From positions 10,617,001-10,681,000 of the forward strand of contig WHVY01000002.1 of the NCBI GenBank assembly GCA_022266195.1: a stretch of 64,000 nucleotides of DNA, written 5' to 3'. The position numbers and the translations under genes are program-made. Below are positions 11,701 through 21,185 of the stretch, one piece after another. The notes below the pieces were generated by a model. That model ran no database searches and was not told the origin of the DNA. It saw only the letters and a list, made by a program, of their open reading frames with translations. This stretch comes from Tetranychus cinnabarinus. Taxonomy: Eukaryota > Arthropoda > Arachnida > Trombidiformes > Tetranychidae. Every line of letters starts with the position of its first letter. Positions within the stretch are counted from its first letter, which is position 1.

Positions 11701-14700
11701 ATGTTAAAGCCGATGCGAAAATCTAATATTTAGTCAGAGAATGATGATTGTAGTCGACACCATTCTCGAAATATCGAAGCTCAAAGTTTTAAGTCCAATG
11801 GCCAAAATCAAGAGAACTATTGAACTATTGTTAAAAGTATTATATCCATGATTTTTACCAAAATTTTTTATGGATAGACAATAAGTTTCATCTCTCTAAC
11901 TCTTATGGTCACAGAATGCGGTCAGTTTAACTAATAATCGAACTAATCCGTTTTAAAGAAAACGGAAAGTTCTATTCCTCAAAATAAGTCCATTTTCGCA
12001 TTAGCCATCCAAAGTTACATCAGTAAAAAAGAGTTTGGTGAAAAAATCTGGTTCCATAGATGACTAAAAGACGATCTAAGTTTCAAATTTGATCTCGATT
12101 TTCTTGCAAACTATTGATAAGAGAAACTTTTAAAATGCAAAAATTTACTCAGGTCTTATGTCTCTAACAAACTTAAAGAGTCGTAATGTGAAAGAAATTA
12201 ATTTTTTATTATCTCGAAGAAATCTGCCAAATTTAGAATCAAAGAGTCAGATAGTTGGTTAGATTGGAGTTATTTCGAGTATGGTAGCACCTGCAGTCTT
12301 AATTCTTTCACTAATTTAATTCTAAACTAATTAATAATGCAATTCTATTCAATAATTATCCATTAGCGCATTTGGAGCGTGATATTTGGGCTGTAAATGA
12401 TCGAGCAACATCTTATTTAACAAAACAAACTCATCTTAACCCATTTCTTGGTTTTTAAACCAATTTTCTGGTTAAACTTGCAAATAAAATGCAAAGATCA
12501 CTGCCAAAGGCTCGAACATTTCATTTAAGAATTGAAACTTGGTGGGGTTTGTAGAGATATGAAAACTGAATCCATTGGTGCTAATAAATAATTAATCCGA
12601 TCGACAGTTTTCTAGAAAATCGAGGTCAAAGTTTAAACTTCGATCGCCTTTTGTGCAGCTATGGAAGCAGATTTTTTCACGAAACTCATTTTACTAGTGT
12701 AACCTTAAATGGTCTATCATAAAATGTACCTATTCAGAGGAATAAAATTTTCTGATTTTTTAAAACAGATCAAGTTCAATTTTAAGTTTAACCGACCTTA
12801 TTCTGTGATCTTAAGTTTGAGCGAGCTGAAACTAAATATTTGTAGATAAAAGTTGTTGGTAAATATCATGGATTAAATACATGGTTAACAATTAACAACA
12901 GTTCTCTTGATTTTGGCCATTAGTCTCAGAACTTGAATGTTGAATGGTTACCAAACACAAATCATATGCGTTAGAAGAATCTTCATTAATAAATGAATGA
13001 GCAGTTTAGATTTTTTCGGTATTCAATCATGTTGTAGTCCATGATTAAATCTAATGATTGGTCAAAGATGTCCGATTGTAGGAAATGCTGTTCTCGAAAT
13101 ATTGTAATAAGTTCTAGCTCTCTGCTTCTTATGGTCACAGAATGCAATCGGTTTGACTAATAATCGAACTAATCTATTTTACACTAAAAGAAAAGTTCTA
13201 TTTCTCAAAATAAGTGAATTTTCTCATTAGCCATCAAAAGTTATTATACAAAAAAGAAAAAAGGTTATACAAAATATATTATACAAAATTCGGTTAATGT
13301 GCTAATAATAATTTTTCGACAATTATGGAATGATATTGGGTCAAGTACAATTCAAAATTTATTTTGTCAATTAAAAATCGACTTTTATTCAACCATAAAA
13401 ATCGATTTTAGAATAAATTCCCATTGATTCTCAAGCTTTTTCAATGATAGTGAGGCTATCTTTTTGCAACACACTTAACATTGGCCAAAAAAATTAAACT
13501 TAAATTTTTTGTTTTAATTGTATTTTTTCTTGTTCTTTTTTCACTAATTACAATCAACACCTTAAGACAAACCTATTTCTAATTTAATTTAAATCATTTA
13601 ACAATTCATACAAATTATAACTGGTGATGCTATCTTTTTGCGACGCACTGTACATCAGTAAAAGGAGTTTCGTGAAAAATCTTCTTCCATAATTGAATAA
13701 AAGACGATCGAACTTTCAACTTTGATCTCGATTTTTTCGGCAACTTTTCATCAGATAAATTTTTAAATCGTGCAAATGGACTCATTTTTTATGTCCTCTT
13801 AAACTAACAGAGTCTGGATTTGAAAGAAAGTGATTTTTACCCGATTTCACCCATTTTTTCTTGCAGCATTTGTTCAATTTCTGCATAAATGTGATAATTG
13901 TGCCTTTTTAGTAACAACTAACAAAGTAAGTGATTAACTGGTTAAACTTGCAGACGAAATACAAAGAATGCTGCAAAAGGCTCAACATTTGTTTTAAGAG
14001 TTGAGACTTTGTATGTTTGTAGGGACATAGGAACTGAGACCATTGGTGCTATTAAATAGTGCATCTGATGGACTGTTTTATAGAAAATCGAGGTCAAAGT
14101 TGATTTTGATTAGCAAACAGAACTTGATGGTCAACAAATCTGACCGTCTTTTGTCTTCTCAATCATCGATTGCTGTTGTTACCATTGGTGTCATTGCTGG
14201 TTAAGGATAACAACATTTTCCTAAAGCAAATCCAAAAAATCCTATTCCAGCTTTAACTCATTGGCTTACCGTTCATCTCTTTTTGGCTGTTTTGTTTTAA
14301 TTTACGGCCAAACTGTAATTGATTTTCATCTTGGATCAAAACGAGGAATTGATTCTCAAGCTAACATTTTAGTTATAATTTGTGTGCAAGCAAATACATA
14401 ATGAATTTCATTTTTTACTCATAAACAACGAACCACTGAAACACACTCATGGACACTATCTTACTCTCTTATGAATCAACGGTTTTTTTGTCAAAATCTC
14501 AGCACAATTGGTTTGGTGCACAATTTCTTCAAAATTAATTTGGAACCTAATTCTGGTTTCTTGTCTAGTCTACAAAGCAATTATTTATTCCTTTTGAATG
14601 GCAAGATTTGTCTTCAAATACTTTCTTTTTTAATTGTCTGCTTGATCTAGTGAAATGATGTGAATGAAGACACTTTGATGAATGCCCGATACAATATAAA

Positions 14701-15470
14701 TTATTTGCAGTTTAAAAAACGTTAAATACATTTTTTTGGATAAATTCATCAATAAATTTTCATGAAAAGCCCATAAGCACTCACCTTGAATCAACTTGAC
14801 CCAATCTCACACGTACATTCACTGGCACACATAAGGTATGACGAGTAATGTTTTGGACTAATTTTTCAAAATTCAATTGCGACAGTTAGACTAGACTTAC
14901 AGGTACCATTTAAATTAAGTTATATTAGTCGAATTACATTTTTTTTAACAATTTTGAGGCCAAATTTTGCCATTTTTCGATTATTCAAAACCCTGGTATG
15001 AAGTTGAAAATGTATGGTTTTTTACGAAAGGCAAAATCAGATTTTGACGCCTTTGTCCATTTAAGATCATAACTCGATAATTTTTTATCATAATTAGTTT
15101 ATTTTTGCGCAAAATGTTCTTGAAAAGTGTACCTTCATTTTAATCTTTAAATGGTGCCTGTAAGTCTAGTCTAACTGTCGCAATTGAATTTTGAAAAATT
15201 AGTCCAACATTACTCGTCATACCTTACATACATTTGGACACAATACAATTTAATCAATTACAGACTCAATTATACTAAAGTCAACAACTTCGACTGTATA
15301 TACTTTGATATGAGTCTAATGAGAAACAATGGAAAATTATTTACCTGGTTACTTGATGACAAGCATACAGCAATTTTAGATCCATTTGGTGACCAAGAAA
15401 TGAGCTCAACTCGGGATAAAATATTAATCAAATCAGGTGCCAAGAGACTTCTATCATGTTTTATTTTCAT
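2790..15470 (-). CDS. IFT172: Intraflagellar transport protein 172 (IFT-B complex)
   Basis: Six exons: 15470..15345, 7858..7677, 7606..7504, 7427..6520, 6459..2958 and 2879..2790. All junctions are GT-AG with matching phases, giving 1636 residues (human about 1749). The product is the largest IFT-B subunit, needed for anterograde transport and tip turnaround in cilia. It starts MKIKHDRSLLAPD and contains ISWSPNGSKIAVC, typical of the IFT172 N-terminus. WD40 propellers cover roughly residues 1-600 (for example FSPDSTKLAIGQTD and LNETTKRLLFRDKQLRLHL), followed by a long TPR-like superhelix. The last exon ends in RFTFQ, like the family C-terminus. A Ser/Thr/Gly-rich low-complexity stretch around residue 1275 replaces part of the usual helical repeats. 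Intron 1 is about 7.5 kb and full of transposons; the others are short. The stop codon sits 5 bp from a transposon. Confidence 0.93.
9013..9848. mobile_element. 836-bp TA-flanked inverted-repeat element inside the array
   Basis: The termini CTGGGTGTCTAATA and TATTAGACACCCAG form an inverted repeat that extends imperfectly to about 30 bp (GTGAAAATT followed by TGAACA). The element is flanked by TA on both sides (9011-9012 and 9849-9850) and interrupts a repeat unit that continues across it. TA duplication suggests the Tc1/mariner superfamily. Two short frames near 9236-9572 do not resemble a transposase. Confidence 0.75.
11690..13919 (-). repeat. Inverted copy of the left two-thirds of the 24844-28406 element
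   Basis: Read on the minus strand, this stretch matches about 24844-26930 closely, including non-repetitive spacers such as the one around 12241-12300 versus 26340-26400. The copy here carries a 402-bp insertion at 13249-13650 that the other lacks. The two copies are inverted and about 11 kb apart. Confidence 0.8.
13249..13650. mobile_element. 402-bp insertion with a mariner-like end
   Basis: The interval interrupts a sequence that is continuous in the inverted copy (around 25110) and has TA at both edges (13247-13248 and 13651-13652). Its right end reads, on the minus strand, CAGTGCGTCGCAAAAAGATA, a Tc1/mariner-like terminus. A related internal copy lies near 13450-13480. The left end does not match, so the insertion is probably truncated or rearranged. 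Confidence 0.55.
14130..14420 (+). pseudogene. Unrecognised decayed coding relic
   Basis: Translating forward gives protein-like stretches broken by stops and frame changes: MVNKSDRLLSSQSSIAVVTI, then PKNPIPALTHWLTVHLFLAV, then DFHLGSKRGIDSQANILVII. Two hydrophobic segments suggest a small membrane protein. I do not recognise the family. It lies in IFT172 intron 1 at the edge of the repeat array. Confidence 0.35.
14834..15224. mobile_element. 391-bp MITE with ~75-bp inverted ends, TA-flanked
   Basis: AGGTATGACGAGTAATGTT at the left and its complement at the right open two near-identical inverted arms of about 75 bp (14834-14910 and 15150-15224). TA flanks both sides (14832-14833 and 15225-15226). 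The AT-rich centre has no open frame. It lies in IFT172 intron 1, 120 bp from exon 1. Confidence 0.85.
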
Positions 15471-16510
15471 GTTTCACCAATTGGTTAACAAATCAAAAAA
15501 CAGTTGATCACCAAGTTGTAAATGATTAACAATTAAACTATAAAAAATTTACCATGAACATTTTCAATAAGATATGATAACGTACACAAATGTTACCATA
15601 GTAATGAACCAAAAGTTATCAATTAATGTTAATATTGATTTCTGTCTCGAAAATTTTCGAAAGGCTAACTTGGCTAATTTAAATCTTGTTAGTTGACATT
15701 ATTTCTTGATTATTTGATTTCCAGATTTAAATTTGACGGGTAAAAGGATATCTAAATGTGATAAGATTTGGTTACCTTCGGTAAATCGTCAATCAGTTGT
15801 TTTCCTTTGTCTTTTACGGGTTTTCACTTGCCTTCATTTTGTTTGCTATTTTTGTTTATTTCATTTCACTTTATTTTATCAATTAAATTAACCTTTTATT
15901 ATAATAAACTCTTGCTGTGCTTAATTGTGTTTACGATTTGATTACCTTGTTTAAACAACATTAACAAAACGAGAAACATTAACCCTGTACAGGTTATTGG
16001 GTTTCCGTACCTTCACTTTTCCTGTTTTTTTTTGCTTCAATCTTTCTCTTCAACATGTGACATTGATCTTTTCACATTGCCTATTCAATTCATGATCTTT
16101 AATTCAATCGACGATCTTCTTGTAATCTTTAATTTCGGGATTTTTGTTGAAGATTTCAAAAAATCTAACTTATGGTTGCTTTATTTGGACCTGCTAAAAA
16201 ACCTTTCTAATTTACGTGTTTCTTTATCATTGTTCATCCTAACTGTACTGTTCATTTGACGAGGAGCCAATTTATATGATCAGAAAAGCTTTCGATCCAT
16301 TATAAAACTTTCGAAGTCAAAATTTGAATAAAATTTTGAAGGTTAGTTGAAACCAAATGATTGCAAGTTAATGAAAAATCGGGGCACAGTTAAAGACTTT
16401 CATTTTGAATCAATTAAGAAATTGATTATTCTCTAAATTGATTATATTACCAAGAAACAATACAATATACAATGTTTACAACAGCTGATAATAACTGGCA
16501 ACTTTTTACT
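15471..16510. other. Upstream region of IFT172 up to element copy 2
   Basis: No convincing gene. The short forward frame at 16032-16259 shows no family features and lacks splice support. If the circle model for this block is right, the part next to 16510 would be the original sequence downstream of IFT172, because AGTAAAAAG is repeated there on the minus strand. The IFT172 promoter should lie near 15500. Confidence 0.5.
16502..16510. repeat. 9-bp flank CTTTTTACT, right inner edge
   Basis: Identical to 2786-2794 and directly adjacent to the inner end of element copy 2. Confidence 0.85.
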
Positions 16511-16902
16511 GGTCCGGGATAAAAGGCAAAAAAGGGCAAAAGAGGACTAAAGATGGCTAAATTCTCGTAATAAAGCGTCTTAGGTAGTCTAACATAAAAA
16601 ATATTTAGAGTTTGATAAAAAAGTGATTTATATTTGATTATAATAACAACTGACTTTATTGAATATTTGCTATAAACCTAACCAACATCACTACCATTGA
16701 GCTTCCAGCTGATTTCAGTGGCTGACACCAAACAGAGCCTCGAGTTTAATATTCAATAATTTCATTAATTTATCCTTATTGTGATTATAATACAAATACG
16801 ATATTATTCATTACTTAACTAAAAAGTGACTTTATTTTATATTTTTGTCTTCTTTTGTCTTCTTTTGCCTTCGTTTTGCCTTTTTGTCTTTTATCCCGGA
16901 CC
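16511..16902. mobile_element. Non-autonomous inverted-repeat element, copy 2 (uninterrupted)
   Basis: The 392-bp element has the same ends (GGTCCGGGATAAAAGGCAAA and its complement) and body as copy 1 and the same orientation, without the nested hairpin. It gives the empty site proving that the 936-bp element inserted into copy 1. It lies 123 bp upstream of the ATG at 17026. Confidence 0.92.
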
Positions 16903-16911
16903 TTTGTCTAA
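16903..16911. repeat. 9-bp flank TTTGTCTAA, right outer edge of the composite block
   Basis: Identical to 1421-1429 and directly adjacent to the outer end of element copy 2. Confidence 0.85.
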
Positions 16912-17025
16912 TGTTTTTAATTTTAGCGCCACCAGACGTCTCTTAGCTGATCTTACAAATAAAAAACATTAGCTGTATCTTTCTTTCTGCTGATTTGATA
17001 ACCATTGGTAGTTAATTCTGATTCA

Positions 17026-18342
17026 ATGTCTCTCGGCGGTGACAGCGAAAGTAATAAAGGAGGATGGAGTTCCTCCCCACCTAACGAAGCAGAGGAAGAG
17101 TCCTACGAACGTTTATTGTACAGTATTTCGACCCATGCAATGCTCTCATCAACCCCTGACATCAAACAGTTTATCTTCTCAACACCATCTGAAAATGACA
17201 ATCGTAGTGTTGTTAGCAATGAATCAGGAGGATCTCCTGTCAACAGTAGTAGTACTTCAAAAGGACTCAGTATTTTTAAAAGGAAGAAAAGTTTCACCCC
17301 TTCATCTGGTATAGCCGAGGCTTCTGGAACAAGTGTTGGTACTTCTGGAACGCCCAATGCAGGAAATGATTTTGAAATTATTCCAAAAACCGTGGTTTTA
17401 AATAGTCAAGAACCAGAAACTCAAGAATTTCTTTTACATCTAACCACAATAGCTAACCATGTAGGATTGGATGAACAAGATTATAAATGTGCATCGTGTG
17501 GACGACCCATTGGTATGATTTATGGTAAATTTCGTGTATGTGAATTTGATGGTTTTAATTATTGTACTGAATGTCATATTGATGAAAGATGGACGATTCC
17601 TGCCAGAATTGTGAATAATTGGGATTTTAAAAAATATCCGGTAGCTAATCGGAACAAGAAACGTTTGCAGTTGATCGAAAGTGAACCCTTAATCGATATC
17701 AAAGTTTCGGCATCCATTCTTTATAAAGTTGTCAAAGAGTTGCGGGAAATTCTTGACTTGAGAACTCAATTGTTTTACCTTCATGCTTATTTGTTTACCT
17801 GCAAAGAGGAACATGCAACCAATTTGAGAAGGATCTTATGGCCGAGAGACCATTTATACGAACACATTCATTTATACTCTACTGTTGACCTTCTTCAAGT
17901 AAGCGTCATCAAACCTTTAGATCATTTTCATCCATGAGAACAATGAAAAATTGAAATCAGATGCTTTCTAGATTAATTTCAAAGTAGATGGATGAAAGAA
18001 CTAAATATCAAATCACATTTTAATTGATTTCTTTTTTTTCTACAGATTCAATCTGGTGCAACTCTTAGCAGTTTATTGCGCAAAGCGATTCATTTCGCGA
18101 GGAAACATGTTTTATCTTGTGTTCTTTGTAGTCAGAAAGGATTTATCTGTGAAATTTGTAAATCCAATCAAATAATTTATCCTTTTGATACCAAGATAAC
18201 TTATCGATGTGATAATTGTAAAGCTGTTTTCCATATCTCATGTTTTATCACAGAAACAGGTAAAAGACCATGTCCTCGGTGCTTACGTATTAATCGTCGT
18301 GAAAATGCTGCTGTGATCACTCGCCGACAGAGCAAATCTTAG
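17026..18342 (+). CDS. Rubicon-homology zinc-binding domain protein (PLEKHM/DEF8/Rubicon group)
   Basis: Exons 17026-17898 and 18046-18342, joined in phase 0 across a 147-nt GT-AG intron, encode 389 residues. The first ATG is at 17026; the frame is open a little further upstream only from a TTG. The N-terminal ~130 residues are Ser/Gly/Thr-rich and disordered. From about residue 155 the Cys/His-rich Rubicon-homology region follows: CASCGRPIGMIYG, YCTECH, IPARIVNNWDFKKYPV, CVLCSQKGFICEIC, CDNCKAVFHISCF and CPRC. In this family the region binds zinc and, in several members, Rab7, acting on late endosomes, lysosomes and autophagosomes. No RUN or PH domain is present, which favours a DEF8-like or short PLEKHM-like member; the exact orthologue is undecided. 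AATAAA lies at 18413-18418. Confidence 0.8.
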
Positions 18343-18890
18343 CTCATAAGGCCAAATGTCCATATATCAAATGAAAAATAATTATACTTTGTTATTATTT
18401 ATGATCATATAAAATAAATTTTCTATTTGAATTGTATTTATCTTTACTGAAATTCACGCTAATTTTAATAGATCAAGTCATAATAAACTAAATTTTGCTA
18501 CAAAATTCACTAGTGTCTTCAAAAAAAATTAAGTAAAATCAAGATACAAGTTAGTGGCCTTCATCTTCAGATTTACATGTAGCTTGATTAGAATAATCAT
18601 CAATACAAAAACCATATTACAGATAAGGCTTTTCCAGTTGAAGTCCTGAATTTCAGATATTAAGAGTTGTATCTGTTTACTCTTTGATTAAATTCATTTG
18701 ATTGATATGAAAACAATTTCAAACAGAAAAAAATTGCTACATTTAAAAAAGTTGCTCCAAGTTACACTAGGTGGGTCTGACTGCAGTAACAGCCATCAGC
18801 TCAAAATTTCTGTTTCTCGGTGAAAGTCAAAGAAAGTCACTGATTGTTATTTAATTAATTGCTTGATTGAGAATAAAAAATATTAACAAA
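18343..18890. other. Intergenic: 3' UTR and promoter of the next gene
   Basis: Holds the AATAAA at 18413-18418 and an AT-rich stretch. No coding or repeat feature was recognised. Confidence 0.5.
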
Positions 18891-19690
18891 ATGTCTGCTA
18901 TTGATCCACCACTGAGAACTCCGTTCAATGTTTCACCTTTTATTAGGGTAAGTTTTTTCATCCTTCCAATAATATTTAGCAATCAAAATTGTGACTTGTT
19001 CTGATTATTAATCTGATGCTTCGTCTTATATTGGCCTAATAGTTTAGTCGATGGGCTCTTTTCTTCTCTGGTATTGCTTGGGGTGTCCACCGGCAAAGAG
19101 TCAACCAAAAAACCGAAAATGATTACAGAGAGTTCATCGAGAAGATGAAACCAATTTGGATGGAAAATAAAGCCAGAATTATGGCTGAACGATCAAGAGG
19201 TATATTCAATATTTTTCACATGTGTTATCATCTCTAAACCCTACTAAACAATTGGAAATATATTGCCTCAAAATATATTTTACTAGTTCAGGAGTTACTT
19301 TATAAGATTATAAAGTTTCACCAATACTATCTAGCTGTGTTGATATATTTCTGATGTATATTTTGTTTCGACTGACATTCAAAAAAATGAATGAGATGCT
19401 TTTGTATTACTTTTCAGCTTCTTGAAATCTATCAAACAGAAACTTTGTTTTTGTTTGAAAAAATTCACAATACTTATTAATGTTTGCATCTTTTTATTTT
19501 CACAGAGGAACTTCTCAGTGTTGCTGGTCAAATCAACCATCCTGTTCCAAGTAATTTCGATGAAGCATACCCATCAAATAAAACTAAACCTGCAATTGAT
19601 CCTGAGTTATTATCTGAAAATGCACTGGCTGCTTACAAAAAAGGAAAAGGTGCTGAAATCCTCAAAAAAGCCGAGTCCTACAAACTATGA
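18891..19690 (+). CDS. ATP5ME: Mitochondrial ATP synthase subunit e
   Basis: Exons 18891-18947, 19043-19199 and 19506-19690 have matching phases (0 and 1) and GT-AG borders, giving 132 residues. The N-terminus (NVSPFIRFSRWALFFSGIAWG) is the single membrane helix of subunit e with its G-x-x-x-G-like face, which supports dimerisation of the F1Fo ATP synthase in the inner membrane. A charged helix follows, and then a C-terminal extension of about 60 residues (from EELLSVAGQINHP) that makes the protein longer than the usual 70-90 residues. AATAAA is at 19754-19759. The gene is convergent with the MBD2/3-like gene. The helix match is good; the extension is unusual and based on one further exon. 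Confidence 0.75.
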
Positions 19691-19884
19691 GTTGATTTAT
19701 TTCTTGGCCGAGTCTTAGTTACTATCCAATAAGAATTGTATAGAGAATAATAAAATAAAATTAACCCGGTAAATAAATGGGAACCTAAATTTAAGCCGTT
19801 ACAAATCACTTTTATTTGAATATTCAAAAAAATTAGGTAAAAGAAAGTTGATTCGTTTTGCTATATCAAATGTATTACAATTAT

Positions 19885-20467
19885 TCATCTTTTTTCATAA
19901 TCCTGCAGCGCTAAGGCCAATTTACGTCTCAGTAAGTTTACTTTTTCTTCTTGTTTACGTATATCGTCATTAGATATTATTATAGTTCCAACTAAGGGTT
20001 GTTTAGGATCCAAAAAGACACCCGGGTTCTTGTCTAAGACGTTTTTTCCAGCTGTTTGTCCAATAATTGGACCCTGGTGAAGGTGTATAGCATTGATAAC
20101 ACTTCTAAAGGCTGTATCATTTCCAATATAAGGTCCCGCTGGTTTAATATTTTTAGGCAAATCCGCATTTTCAACAGAATCAGAACGCAAAGTTGTCGCT
20201 TTCAATCCTTCCAAACGCTTTTGCCAAAAGAGTTGTTGTGGCTTTTGGGATGAGACACGTCCAAGATCATGTCTCGTTGTACCAGTATTCTGGGATCGAA
20301 CAATAGTCACAGGTTGTCTGCGGATCCTCGATAAACCACCTCTATGCTTTTTTTTCAATTTGACATCTTTAGTCTGAAGCTAAAGATCAAGAAAAAAATC
20401 AGTAATAAGCTAACAGTGGACTCTAACATACAGAAGTACTTACATTTTGTTGATTTTGTTGATCCAT
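19885..20467 (-). CDS. MBD2/3: MBD2/3-like protein lacking the methyl-CpG-binding domain
   Basis: Exon 1 is 20467..20444 (MDQQNQQN) and exon 2 is 20379..19885, with an alternative acceptor giving 20373, both in frame; the product is about 172 residues. After a basic stretch (KKKHRGGLSRIRRQP) the MBD2/3-specific C-terminal half is clear: QQLFWQKRLEGLKA, DLPKNIKPAGP, NPGVFLDPKQPLVGTIIIS and the coiled coil NDDIRKQEEKVNLLRRKLAL. In MBD2/3 these parts recruit the NuRD histone deacetylase complex, including p66. The ~70-residue MBD itself is absent and the protein is too short to hold it, as in mammalian MBD3L proteins. An AATAAA on the minus strand is at 19816-19811. The promoter side (20470-20700) is AT-rich. 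Confidence 0.82.
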
Positions 20468-21185
20468 GATTGTGAATGCAAAAATATGATAAAGGTTAAA
20501 AAAGGTAGGGATAGATAGCTTGAATTCAGATCAATTGTTTTAAAACTTATCAAAAAAAGTCACACAAACTAAATTATTTAGTCTGTTCTTCACAACCTTA
20601 TATTTATACCTATTATTTAAACTGTGTAAGATTATTCAACAAACATTTTAAATATCGATAGTATCGATTATACATATCGGTGCCGATCATATCACTACAT
20701 TTTAGTCTTTATTAAATGAAATTTAATTACAGTATATTTAATTGTAGTTTACTGTATTTTGTGTCCTGTTAATAATTCAAACTTCTAGTCTGCAGCAAAA
20801 TTCTTGGACAATCCAGTCAGAATAATTAGCTTAAACTGTTCAAAATTCCTCTGCATAGGCTGTGTACTTTCTTCCTAACACATCCAGTAAAATCAAACAG
20901 TTAATTTTATTCAATCATTCTTGATAGTGTCAGTAAACCCACAAAGGACAAATGGTAACTAAACTGAGCTACAGATAACTCGTATTGAAGTTAATTATAG
21001 ATTTTTTGCTATACTTCGATTAAAATTACAAAAATGTATCAGAATAGATTCAAGATGACTCTTTTATTTTTCATTTTACATGATAGTGATAATGATGCTC
21101 TAAAGAATGAATGTTTAAAATTATGTTGAACTCTCGAAATCATAATACAAATGATACAATTTATTGAACAACTGCGAGATTAATC
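20468..21185. other. Intergenic, AT-rich
   Basis: Divergent region between the MBD2/3-like promoter and the 3' end of NKAP-B. No gene or repeat was recognised. Confidence 0.5.

Larger units (their letters stand above)
7915..14130. repeat. Array of diverged ~670-bp repeat units in IFT172 intron 1
   Basis: A recurring block (AAATCGAGGTCAAAGTT, then CTTCGATCGCCTTTT, then GTGACCGTAAG-like, then TTCTCTTGATTTTGGCCATT) appears in direct orientation near 8280, 8950, 10450 and 11125. The spacing is close to 670 bp once the 836-bp insertion is subtracted. The orientation switches near 11460-11690, 12250 and 13000. The units belong to the same family as the 936-bp hairpin and the 24844-28406 element. 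The stretch 8091 (GGTTGTTACT) to 13919 (AGTAACAACT) has the same termini as that element but no matching 9-bp flanks. No gene was found in the array. Confidence 0.8.

Noticed and set aside
8091..13919. A complete second copy of the 3.56-kb element with its own target duplication
   Set aside because: The terminal sequences match, but the adjacent 9-mers (TGTAAACAT and AACAAAGTA) do not, so a single clean insertion is not supported.
15184..15507. Plus-strand frame of 107 codons
   Set aside because: It overlaps the MITE arm and IFT172 exon 1 on the other strand, whose protein matches the family N-terminus.
16032..16259. Plus-strand frame, hydrophobic, 75 codons
   Set aside because: Phe/Leu-rich AT-driven frame with no signal peptide logic, splice sites or similarity that I recognise.
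1430..16902. Reading the swapped 9-mers as a simple inversion between two elements
   Set aside because: An inversion needs elements in opposite orientation and would leave reverse-complemented flanks; both elements and both 9-mers are in direct orientation.
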